A stretch of 64,000 nucleotides of DNA, from NCBI GenBank assembly GCA_910579735.1, contig CAJTUZ010000003.1, positions 1 to 64,000 of the forward strand, given 5' to 3'. The position numbers were made by a program, and so were the translations under genes. Numbering within the stretch: position 1 is the stretch's first letter; every line of letters begins with the position of its first letter. Shown here in pieces: positions 57,391 through 64,000 of this stretch. Below the pieces are notes generated by a model, which saw only the letters and a list, made by a program, of their open reading frames with translations, made no database searches and had not been told where the DNA came from. This DNA is from an uncultured Lachnospiraceae bacterium. Lineage in GTDB: Bacteria > Bacillota > Clostridia > Lachnospirales > Lachnospiraceae.

Positions 57391-57780
57391 TTACTTATTA
57401 CTGTACATACCTGATAATTTTCTCAGATTCATATAGTATAATCTCAGACTCTTCCGCGCCTTACTGTACCGATATGCATATACGACATAAGATATCAGCG
57501 CATACGTAATGATTACGACTGCGTAAGTCTTTAAGACGCTCTTACCGAATTCCAGAAGATCCATCTTATATATATCCATCATAAAAATTTCAAAATCATA
57601 AAAAATGTACATGGCAAAAACCACTACAAATGCAATCGTTGCACTTATAATGGATTTTAAGACCTGCCATCCGATATAATCAACACGAAAGTAGCTGCCG
57701 ATCGCTACATTCCGTTTTCCATCGCTGGCCTCATAAGAAGCCAGCTTGGTCATTAAAATTACGCGTTCTTCATTCAGCAT
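57391..57780 (-). CDS. Small membrane protein, function unknown
   Basis: 129 residues. Two hydrophobic segments (about 38-62 and 85-107). The N-terminal MLNEERVILMTKLASYEASDGKRN is hydrophilic. No recognised family. The ATG at 57780 follows GGAGG by 6 nt. It lies 19 bp after the yvyF-like gene and 25 bp before the polytopic protein gene, so they should be co-transcribed. Confidence 0.6.
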   Translation of the reverse strand: MLNEERVILMTKLASYEASDGKRNVAIGSYFRVDYIGWQVLKSIISATIAFVVVFAMYIFYDFEIFMMDIYKMDLLEFGKSVLKTYAVVIITYALISYVVYAYRYSKARKSLRLYYMNLRKLSGMYSNK

Positions 57781-57799
57781 GGAAATCCTCCGCCCACGG

Positions 57800-58207
57800 C
57801 TAATTCAGGAAACGCATCTTAGGATTTTCTTTCGGATCTTTTTTCTTCTGAGGTTTCGGCGCTTCCGGTCTTTTAATACTGTCGCTCAATTTGTTAGCCA
57901 TGGAATTCTTGCACTTTTCACAGAAACGTCCTGAAAGAATCGGCGCTTCACAATTTTCACAAAACAGTGCGATTCCGGAACCCTCTGCCAGCTCCAGCCG
58001 CTCTTCCCGCAGCCACTGCTGGATCTGATTCGTAGAAACTTCACACGCTTCCGACACCTGCGGAATCGACGCGTGGCGATTTTCCTGAATATATTTCTTT
58101 ACTTCCTGGAATTTTTCTTCCAGTTTCTCCTTACACTGCATGCAGATCGGCATTCCTGATACATAGTTAAAAATCCTTCCGCATTTCTTACAATTTCGTA
58201 CATTCAT
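57800..58207 (-). CDS. YvyF-like flagellar-region zinc/HTH protein
   Basis: 135 residues from ATG 58207, 7-8 nt after TAGGAGG. An N-terminal zinc knuckle, CKKCGRIFNYVSGMPICMQC, a helix-turn-helix in the middle (SIPQVSEACEVSTNQIQQWL), and a C-terminal zinc ribbon, CENCEAPILSGRFCEKC, followed by a basic tail. This matches the YvyF/TIGR03826 flagellar-operon protein. In Bacillus it sits near flgM and comF; here it follows comF too. Its regulatory target is not known. Confidence 0.87.
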   Translation of the reverse strand: MNVRNCKKCGRIFNYVSGMPICMQCKEKLEEKFQEVKKYIQENRHASIPQVSEACEVSTNQIQQWLREERLELAEGSGIALFCENCEAPILSGRFCEKCKNSMANKLSDSIKRPEAPKPQKKKDPKENPKMRFLN

Positions 58208-58221
58208 AGTGTTTCCTCCTA

Positions 58222-58950
58222 TCACATTCCATTTCCTATTGCTAATGCCGCAAAATAAATATGTTTAATTCCAGCCTGCCGCAGCTCATAAGCCATGGCA
58301 TCGATTGTACTGCCTGTCGTATATATATCATCAATAATTATAATCGTACTTAATTTTACATCATTATGACAGATTTTAAAAGCCTTTTTCAAATTATTTT
58401 GTCTTTCCTGTACGGATAAATCTTTCATGGGTGCAGTTTTGCGCACTCTTTTGATCAGTGTTGTGTCAACAGGGATATTTAAATTCCTCCCGATCTCCTT
58501 TGCAAGCACTTCCGCCTGGTTATAACCCCGTGCTCTCTTTCTGGAAGGATGTATCGGAACCGGGATCAGTGCGTCCGGATGCAGCGACGCAATCCTGCTT
58601 CCCAGCATATATGCCATCCGCTCCCCGTAATAAGCCGCATATTCCTGCCTTCCCCGGTACTTAAAACGGTAAATGGAATCCGCCACGCCCGGATAGGCAA
58701 AAAGCGCCATCCCTCTGTCATAATTATGCGCTTTGCTGTTACAATCATGACAAAAAAAGACTCGTTTATCCTTCAATTCTTTTCCGCACTTCTGACAATA
58801 CGGACTTTTCACATATTTTATTTTTGTACTGCATGCCTCACAGATGAGGCTTCCGAAAGGCTTGACAGCCTTATCGCAGACAGGACATCTTCTTGGATAA
58901 AACAGATCCAGAAGCATCCCAAAGAAAAACCTGAAAGGGTGTTTATTCAT
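58222..58950 (-). CDS. comF: ComF-family phosphoribosyltransferase-like protein
   Basis: 242 residues. An N-terminal double zinc-finger region with CPVCDKAV, CEAC, CQKCGKEL and CHDC, then a PRTase domain with the PRPP loop IIIIDDIYTTGSTIDAMA. In competent bacteria ComF aids uptake of single-stranded DNA; it is also widespread in non-competent species. Its stop overlaps the recD2 start region by 4 bp, and yvyF follows 14 bp downstream. Confidence 0.92.
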   Translation of the reverse strand: MNKHPFRFFFGMLLDLFYPRRCPVCDKAVKPFGSLICEACSTKIKYVKSPYCQKCGKELKDKRVFFCHDCNSKAHNYDRGMALFAYPGVADSIYRFKYRGRQEYAAYYGERMAYMLGSRIASLHPDALIPVPIHPSRKRARGYNQAEVLAKEIGRNLNIPVDTTLIKRVRKTAPMKDLSVQERQNNLKKAFKICHNDVKLSTIIIIDDIYTTGSTIDAMAYELRQAGIKHIYFAALAIGNGM

Positions 58951-61193
58951 ACTGGTATTATTTCCTTTATTCTGTCACTCAGACCGGTATATCGTCTGTT
59001 TTGAAAATTGTTGTCAATCATTTCCTGCAAAACGGCGCTGCTGCCTAATATCGTGACGCAGTTTCTTGCTCTTGTCACCCCCGTATAAAGCAGGTTTCTG
59101 TTGTAAAGCATTTTCGGTCCTGAAAGCAGCGGCATAATGACTGCCGGATATTCGCTTCCCTGGGATTTGTGTATGGTGACGGCATAGGCAAGCTCTATTT
59201 CCTCCAGCTGCTCGAAGGTATAGGTAACTCTTCTATGTTCATCATATTCCACAATGACATTTCTTGTGTATTCATTGATCTCCGTGATCGTACCGATGTC
59301 CCCGTTAAAAATACCCATGCCTTTGTCTATCGGTATCCCGTATTTACTGACCACTTCCCATTCCAGCTGATAGTTGTTCTTGATCTGCATGACTTTATCT
59401 TTTTCCCGGTAAAGGGTAGTGCCGCCCGTATATTCTTTCTTTTTCTCAGAGGGCGGATTCAGATATTTCTGCAGAATGACATTTAACGTCTCCACACCGA
59501 GTTTCCCTTTCCGCATCGGCGTCAGAACCTGAATATCATACGGCTGCGCGCCCACATACGGCGGAAGCTTTTCTAAGATCAATTGTATCATATGTTTATA
59601 GATAACGTTTACGTCATTTCTTTCCAGAAAAAAGAAGTCCCTGCTCTTATTGTCCAATACGATATCCTGCCCTGCATGGATACGGTGTGCATTCAATACG
59701 ATATCGCTCTCTCTGGCCTGCCGGAATATTTTCTGTAAGTTCACGACCGGGAACCGCCCGCTTTGCATCAGATCGTGCAGCACCTGCCCCGGACCGACCG
59801 AAGGAAGCTGGTTCATATCACCCACCATGATCAGCCGTGTTCCGATGGATATGGCTTTGAGGAGCGATTGAAACAGGAACACATCCACCATCGACATTTC
59901 GTCGATGATAATCACATCCGCTTCCAGGGGATTTTCTTCATTTCTTTCGAAACGGGCCGATTTCGTCCCTTCTGACGCGACACCGTTCAGTTCCAGTAAA
60001 CGGTGTATGGTCTTTGCCTCATATCCTGTCGTCTCCGTCATTCTCTTCGCCGCACGCCCGGTAGGCGCTGCCAGGAATATGTCCATTTCCTCTGACAAAA
60101 AATAGCGGATGATCACATTGATGGTCGTTGTTTTACCGGTTCCGGGGCCGCCCGAAAGAATCAGAATACCGTTTTTAATACTCTCCAGTACAGCCTTTCT
60201 CTGCAGATCGTCCAGCTCTATCTGCAGTTCTTTTTCCAGACGTGCCGTCTTTTCCAGCGCTTTTTGTTCCTGCGAAGTCATAAACTCCTCTTCGTGCAGG
60301 GATATATTCAGATCGTGTAGCATTTTGGCGCAGTTTAATTCCGTATAATAATAGGTTGTGCCATAGACCTTTCGTTTCGTTTCACCTTCGCCCGGCATTT
60401 TGATCACGACTTTTTTGTCCATGGCCAGATTCTGTAGCTGCGCTTCCAATAGAGAAGGTTCCAGCTCCAGCAGTTCACCCGTCTTTTGCAGCAGATAATC
60501 CTCCGGCAGATAACAATGTCCTTCGGAGCCGGCCTGCAATAAAGTATACAATATGCCGCTTCGGATACGGTAATCGGAATCTGTATGGATCCCTATCCTG
60601 GACGCTATGCCGTCTGCAATCCGAAAACCGATTCCATCAATATCTTCTGCAAGCCTGTAGGGGTTTTCTTTCATCACGCCGTACAGGTTCATGCCGTATG
60701 CTTCGTATATCCGTATCGCCAGCGTGTTGGAGATCCCGTATTTCTGAAGAAACGTCATAGCCTCTCTGGCGTCTCTTTTTTCGTAGACCTGTATCGCAAT
60801 CTCTCTTGCCTTCCGTTCACTGATCCCCTTTACTTCCGCGAGACGTTCCGGCTCTTCCTCGATCACCCGAAAAGTATCCTGCCCGAATTTTTTGACGATC
60901 CTGGCTGCCAGCGCCTCTCCTACGCCTTTGACAGCCCCTGATCCAAGGTAGCGTTCCATGCTGACGACATCGTCCGGTTCCACGATACGATACTGCTCCA
61001 CCTTGAACTGCTCACCATATACCGGGTGAGCCGTATATGCACCTTCGGCTTCTATCGTCTCTCCCTGATCGATCACCTTAAAGGTGCCGACACAGGTTAT
61101 TTCTCCCTCTTCATGGCAAAGATTGAGAACCGTATATCCGTTATCGCTGTTACGATATATAATATGTTCAATATAGCCTTTTATTTTTTCCAT
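58947..61193 (-). CDS. recD2: RecD2-type ATP-dependent DNA helicase
   Basis: 748 residues. The N-terminal half has an OB-fold-like start (KIKGYIEHIIYRNSDNGYTVLNL) and helix-hairpin-helix motifs (GSGAVKGVGEALAARIV, GISERKARE). The SF1B core has Walker A GGPGTGKTTT (about 348), the DEXX motif VIIIDEMSMVD, and the C-terminal TIHKSQGSEYPAVIM. RecD2 unwinds 5'-to-3' and is not part of RecBCD. It is the first gene of the recD2-to-glmM run, though its SD is weak. Confidence 0.95.
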   Translation of the reverse strand: MEKIKGYIEHIIYRNSDNGYTVLNLCHEEGEITCVGTFKVIDQGETIEAEGAYTAHPVYGEQFKVEQYRIVEPDDVVSMERYLGSGAVKGVGEALAARIVKKFGQDTFRVIEEEPERLAEVKGISERKAREIAIQVYEKRDAREAMTFLQKYGISNTLAIRIYEAYGMNLYGVMKENPYRLAEDIDGIGFRIADGIASRIGIHTDSDYRIRSGILYTLLQAGSEGHCYLPEDYLLQKTGELLELEPSLLEAQLQNLAMDKKVVIKMPGEGETKRKVYGTTYYYTELNCAKMLHDLNISLHEEEFMTSQEQKALEKTARLEKELQIELDDLQRKAVLESIKNGILILSGGPGTGKTTTINVIIRYFLSEEMDIFLAAPTGRAAKRMTETTGYEAKTIHRLLELNGVASEGTKSARFERNEENPLEADVIIIDEMSMVDVFLFQSLLKAISIGTRLIMVGDMNQLPSVGPGQVLHDLMQSGRFPVVNLQKIFRQARESDIVLNAHRIHAGQDIVLDNKSRDFFFLERNDVNVIYKHMIQLILEKLPPYVGAQPYDIQVLTPMRKGKLGVETLNVILQKYLNPPSEKKKEYTGGTTLYREKDKVMQIKNNYQLEWEVVSKYGIPIDKGMGIFNGDIGTITEINEYTRNVIVEYDEHRRVTYTFEQLEEIELAYAVTIHKSQGSEYPAVIMPLLSGPKMLYNRNLLYTGVTRARNCVTILGSSAVLQEMIDNNFQNRRYTGLSDRIKEIIPV

Positions 61194-61209
61194 GACATTT
61201 CAGTACACA

Positions 61210-61237
61210 AATAGGCTGCCGGAATCAGCAGCCTATT
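61210..61237 (-). terminator. Hairpin after flgJ, probable terminator
   Basis: AATAGGCTGC and GCAGCCTATT form a perfect 10-bp stem with an 8-nt loop, 41 bp after the flgJ stop. T residues on the minus strand are few, so termination may be partial. Confidence 0.5.
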
Positions 61238-61277
61238 TTATCCTTTTCTATCATAATGATCTTCTAAATTTACCGTT

Positions 61278-61649
61278 TTACAGATTTTCCGCACTATAGG
61301 TTCTCTTCATCTGCTCATACAACGTCTGAGCAAGAGAATTGGCTCCCTGACTTTCATTCGTCATCTGTGCGGCAATATCCTGAACAAAGGTATCCATAAA
61401 TGTGTTAACCATGTTCCCTGCATAAGCCTCTTCTTCGTCGTCATCGCCAAACATTTTAACGGTCTTCTGCATTCCTTTCAAAACCTGTTCCCACAGATAT
61501 GCCTCAAACTGTTTACAGGCATCGAGTAATTCCGCATCCGCTACATCCGCTGCCGCGGCTCCGTCTAATTTTTTCTCCAGGGCCTGTGTCGAATTTTTGT
61601 TAGAATCCACCAGATAGTTGGTTAAACCGGACATTCCTGCTATATCCAT
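61278..61649 (-). CDS. flgJ: Rod-binding protein (FlgJ N-terminal domain)
   Basis: 123 residues. It holds only the rod-binding part of FlgJ: CKQFEAYLWEQVLKGMQKT, the acidic DDDEEE loop, YAGNMVNTFMDTFVQDIAAQ and SLAQTLYEQMKR. The muramidase domain of proteobacterial FlgJ is absent, as usual in Firmicutes, so a separate enzyme opens the wall. It starts at ATG 61649 after GGAGG and follows flhP by 71 bp. Confidence 0.9.
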   Translation of the reverse strand: MDIAGMSGLTNYLVDSNKNSTQALEKKLDGAAAADVADAELLDACKQFEAYLWEQVLKGMQKTVKMFGDDDEEEAYAGNMVNTFMDTFVQDIAAQMTNESQGANSLAQTLYEQMKRTYSAENL

Positions 61650-61720
61650 AGTATATCGCCTCCGCTTCTATCTCTATCTACCAATTAGAAACCGTTTATT
61701 ACGTCATCTTCCGGTTACAG

Positions 61721-62539
61721 TTATCTCTTCAGGTTATTAGCCGTCTCCATCATCGTATCCGATGTTGTGATCGCTTTGGAGTTCATCTCATATGCACGCT
61801 GTGCCACGATCAGATTAACCATTTCATCTGCAACGGAAACATTGGAGCCTTCCAGATATCCCTGAATAATTCTGCTCTTCTGTACATTGGCATTTGTATT
61901 TTCATTGATCGCATTGCCGCTTGCACCGGTCGCTATAAGAAGTGTATCGCCATGTCTTTCCAGTCCGCCGGGATTGCTGAACTGGTATACGCCGATTTTG
62001 ATACCGATCGGCTGCGGATTGTTATCTCCATCCGGATACATAACATCGCCATCCTGAGAAATGGAGAGTCTGCTGGCAATATATGTACGGTTCAGCGTGA
62101 TCGGTCTTCCTGCCGCACTGAGTACCGGAAGTCCGTCCTGATTTGTCAGAGTCATGCCGTTATTGTTTCCCAATGCCCATGTAAAATCACCGTTTCTCGT
62201 ATAGTAAGTTTCTCCATCTTCACCCTGTACCGCAAAGAAACCGTCCCCTTCAATTGCAAATGCAGTATCGCTGGATGCTTCAAGAAGACTTCCCTGTGTA
62301 TAAATATTGTTAATAGAGGAAGTTCTTACACCGAGACCTACCTGTGACGTCGTCGGTTTCGGATCTCCGTTTGCCGTTGTTGTCGTCGTCTGCAGCGTCT
62401 GATAAAGCAAAGATTTAAACTGGGCTTTCTGCGCCTTATATCCGGCTGAATTAACATTAGCAAGGTTATTTGCTATCGTATCGACATTTGTCTGCTGCGC
62501 GTTCATACCTGTCGCTGCCGACCATAAACTTCTGACCAT
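61721..62539 (-). CDS. flhP: Flagellar basal-body rod protein, FlhP/FlgG type
   Basis: 272 residues. Flagellar rod signatures at the N terminus (MNAQQTNVDTIANNLANVNSAGYKA) and C terminus (EGSNVSVADEMVNLIVAQRAYEMNSKAI) surround a beta-rich core (FAIEGDGFFAVQGEDGETYYTR, GLERHGDTLL). It builds the distal rod. It follows flhO and mreB/mbl, the same order as mbl-flhO-flhP in Bacillus subtilis. The paralog naming (FlgG, FlhP) is by context. Confidence 0.92.
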   Translation of the reverse strand: MVRSLWSAATGMNAQQTNVDTIANNLANVNSAGYKAQKAQFKSLLYQTLQTTTTTANGDPKPTTSQVGLGVRTSSINNIYTQGSLLEASSDTAFAIEGDGFFAVQGEDGETYYTRNGDFTWALGNNNGMTLTNQDGLPVLSAAGRPITLNRTYIASRLSISQDGDVMYPDGDNNPQPIGIKIGVYQFSNPGGLERHGDTLLIATGASGNAINENTNANVQKSRIIQGYLEGSNVSVADEMVNLIVAQRAYEMNSKAITTSDTMMETANNLKR

Positions 62540-62573
62540 TTTACTATTCCTCCCTTTTTACATTCCTTTTATC

Positions 62574-63350
62574 TTATATGCGGCCTGTCTGATTGACTGC
62601 ATCATCCAGAGTACTGTCATATGTTGTGATTACTTTCTGATTGGCTTCATACTGTCTTTGGATCGTGATCATATTGACCATTTCCGTTACAACAGATATA
62701 TTCGCAAGTTCCAGATATCCTGAATACACTTCCGTATCCGCCTCTGTTGTTGTAGCGCCTTCTATTGCGGTAAAGAAGTTCTCTCCGTACCGTTCCAGAT
62801 AATTATAATCTTCAAAATCCGTAATCTGAAGCGTTGCAACGTTTTCGCCATCCTGATAAATATTGCCCATTCTGTCAACGCTGATATCCATTGCAGTGTT
62901 CAAACGAATCGGTCTGTCATTTCTTCCTAATACAAAATCTCCGTCCTGTGTTACCAGATATCCTTCCGGCGTCATCGTAAAGTTTCCGTCTCTCGTATAC
63001 TTTATGGAAGTTTCTCCCGCCCTGTTCGTATACTCTACCGTAAAGAATCCGTTAGAGGAAAGCGCCATATCCAGCACGTTGCCGGTCTCTTTGATCGGTC
63101 CTTCGGCATAATCCACATAGTTTTCCCCGATCTTAACGCCAAGCGTCACACCCCCAAGCCGCTTCGGCAGATTGCCCGCCTGAGAAGTATCTTTTATCTT
63201 ATAGGCAAGTACGCTGTCAAAAGACTGGCTCGTCGCACCTTCTTTCTTAAAACCGTTCGTATTGGCATTGGCCAGATTGTTCGTCATAACGTCCATTCTG
63301 TGCTGTTCATTGATCATGCCCGTATAGGCGGTGTATAAACCCTTAAGCAT
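62574..63350 (-). CDS. flhO: Flagellar basal-body rod protein, FlhO/FlgF type
   Basis: 258 residues. Rod-protein ends: GMINEQHRMDVMTNNLANANTNGFK and LANISVVTEMVNMITIQRQYEANQKV. The middle holds NVLDMALSSNGFFTVEY and YTRDGNFTMTPEGYLV. It should make the proximal rod with FlhP. It lies 34 bp before flhP and 120 bp after mreB/mbl. The start ATG 63350 follows GGAGGAC. Confidence 0.92.
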   Translation of the reverse strand: MLKGLYTAYTGMINEQHRMDVMTNNLANANTNGFKKEGATSQSFDSVLAYKIKDTSQAGNLPKRLGGVTLGVKIGENYVDYAEGPIKETGNVLDMALSSNGFFTVEYTNRAGETSIKYTRDGNFTMTPEGYLVTQDGDFVLGRNDRPIRLNTAMDISVDRMGNIYQDGENVATLQITDFEDYNYLERYGENFFTAIEGATTTEADTEVYSGYLELANISVVTEMVNMITIQRQYEANQKVITTYDSTLDDAVNQTGRI

Positions 63351-63470
63351 CTTAGTCCTCCATTCTTACTCAATCTGCAAGTTTAATACGGACATTGTCC
63401 GCTGTACGTATGCACAAACCTGCGTGTGAAAAATCTGTTTTCACACTGACCGCGCTTTATCTGCAGCATT

Positions 63471-64000
63471 TTAATCTTCTCTGTATCCTGCAAGGAATTC
63501 TACATATTTACCGGTTCCTATCGCCACTGCTGTCATAGGATCCTCTGCAGTCATCGTATTAATGCCTGTTTTCGCTGCAATCAGATCTTCCAGACCGCGA
63601 AGTAAGCTTCCGCCTCCGGTCAGGACAATACCTCTGTCGGCAATATCCGCAGCAAGCTCCGGCGGTGTTTTCTCAAGAACACTGTGGATCGTCTCCACGA
63701 TCTGCACTGTCGTCTCATGCAGAGCCTCTTCTGTTTCTTCCGATGATACTTTGACAGTCCTCGGAAGGCCTGTTACGAGATTACGGCCTCTGACATCCAT
63801 ATAATCCACTTCAGGCCGCTTATAGGCGGAACCTATTCTGATCTTCAGATCTTCTGCCGTCCGCTCACCGATCAGCAGATTATGTTTTTTACGCATATAA
63901 CGCACGATCGCTTCGTCAAAATCGTCTCCCGCTATCTTAATGGAAGCGCTCACGACCGTACCGCCAAGTGAGATCACGGCAATATCGGATGTACCGCCTC
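63471..64000 (-). CDS. MreB/Mbl cell-shape actin homolog, 5' end cut by window
   Basis: The frame is open to base 64000; the GTG at 63977 inside DIAVISLGG is not the start. The visible 176 residues cover the middle and C-terminal parts: GGTSDIAVISLGGTVVS (phosphate-2 loop), GERTAEDLKIRIGSAY, RGIVLTGGGSLLRGLEDLIA and AEDPMTAVAIGTGKYVE. The protein forms filaments that direct wall synthesis. The flhO-flhP neighbours favour Mbl over MreB, an inference from Bacillus order. Confidence 0.93.
   Translation of the reverse strand, partial: GGTSDIAVISLGGTVVSASIKIAGDDFDEAIVRYMRKKHNLLIGERTAEDLKIRIGSAYKRPEVDYMDVRGRNLVTGLPRTVKVSSEETEEALHETTVQIVETIHSVLEKTPPELAADIADRGIVLTGGGSLLRGLEDLIAAKTGINTMTAEDPMTAVAIGTGKYVEFLAGYRED

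Overview
The window looks like chromosomal core DNA of an anaerobic, flagellated Gram-positive bacterium of the class Clostridia, most likely a Lachnospiraceae relative. The evidence is a DnaD/DnaC replication pair, a gdpP-rplI-dnaB cluster, cdaA-cdaR-glmM, mreB/mbl-flhO-flhP, pyruvate formate-lyase with its activase and a small 2[4Fe-4S] ferredoxin, Sua5/TcdA/NifSU, MecA, and many strong AGGAGG ribosome sites. CwlD-like and SleB-like wall hydrolases hint at spore formation. I see no rRNA, tRNA, CRISPR, phage or insertion sequence. Family assignments come from reading motifs, not from database searches.

Layout. 1-10072 (+): end of dnaD, dnaC, a long divergent PRPP synthetase, a 974-residue zinc-ribbon protein, a preQ1 riboswitch with queT, and a HelD-type helicase carrying a GH31-like C-terminal domain. 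10095-16323 (-): a YczE/YitT membrane protein, a hypoxanthine-DNA glycosylase, a HAD phosphatase, a large surface protein with a C39-like domain lacking its histidine, a methyltransferase and a hypothetical. 16463-23709 (-): the complete F-type ATP synthase operon with a clear promoter and terminator; its c subunit carries the sodium-binding signature. 23864-24346 (+): a DUF402 protein. 24392-33008 (-): wall hydrolase, rpiB, sua5, cwlD, nifU, nifS, an IscR-like regulator, tcdA and a GH18/SH3 protein. 33719-34465 (+): mecA. 34546-39306 (-): an FkbH-DUF1858-MBOAT-AlgJ-like run. 39665-43460 (+): a split pyruvate formate-lyase, its activase and ferredoxin. 43554-64000 (-): a MerR-type protein, dnaB-rplI-gdpP, rpsF-ssb-rpsR, DUF951, sirtuin, leuA, ptsH, then recD2-comF-yvyF-two membrane genes-cdaA-cdaR-glmM, and flagellar rod genes next to mreB/mbl.

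How the genes work together. The strongest unusual system is the pyruvate formate-lyase locus. The catalytic barrel (679 aa) stops just before the glycyl-radical domain, which is a separate 80-residue gene. Between them is a 69-residue protein that resembles the start of the radical domain but replaces the radical loop with a three-cysteine tail. Also notable are the HelD-GH31 fusion, a tandem pair of 45-nt structured elements ahead of leuA, the FkbH/MBOAT/AlgJ-like run that resembles a dlt-style surface-acylation system, and direct repeats three helical turns apart between that run and the pfl promoter.
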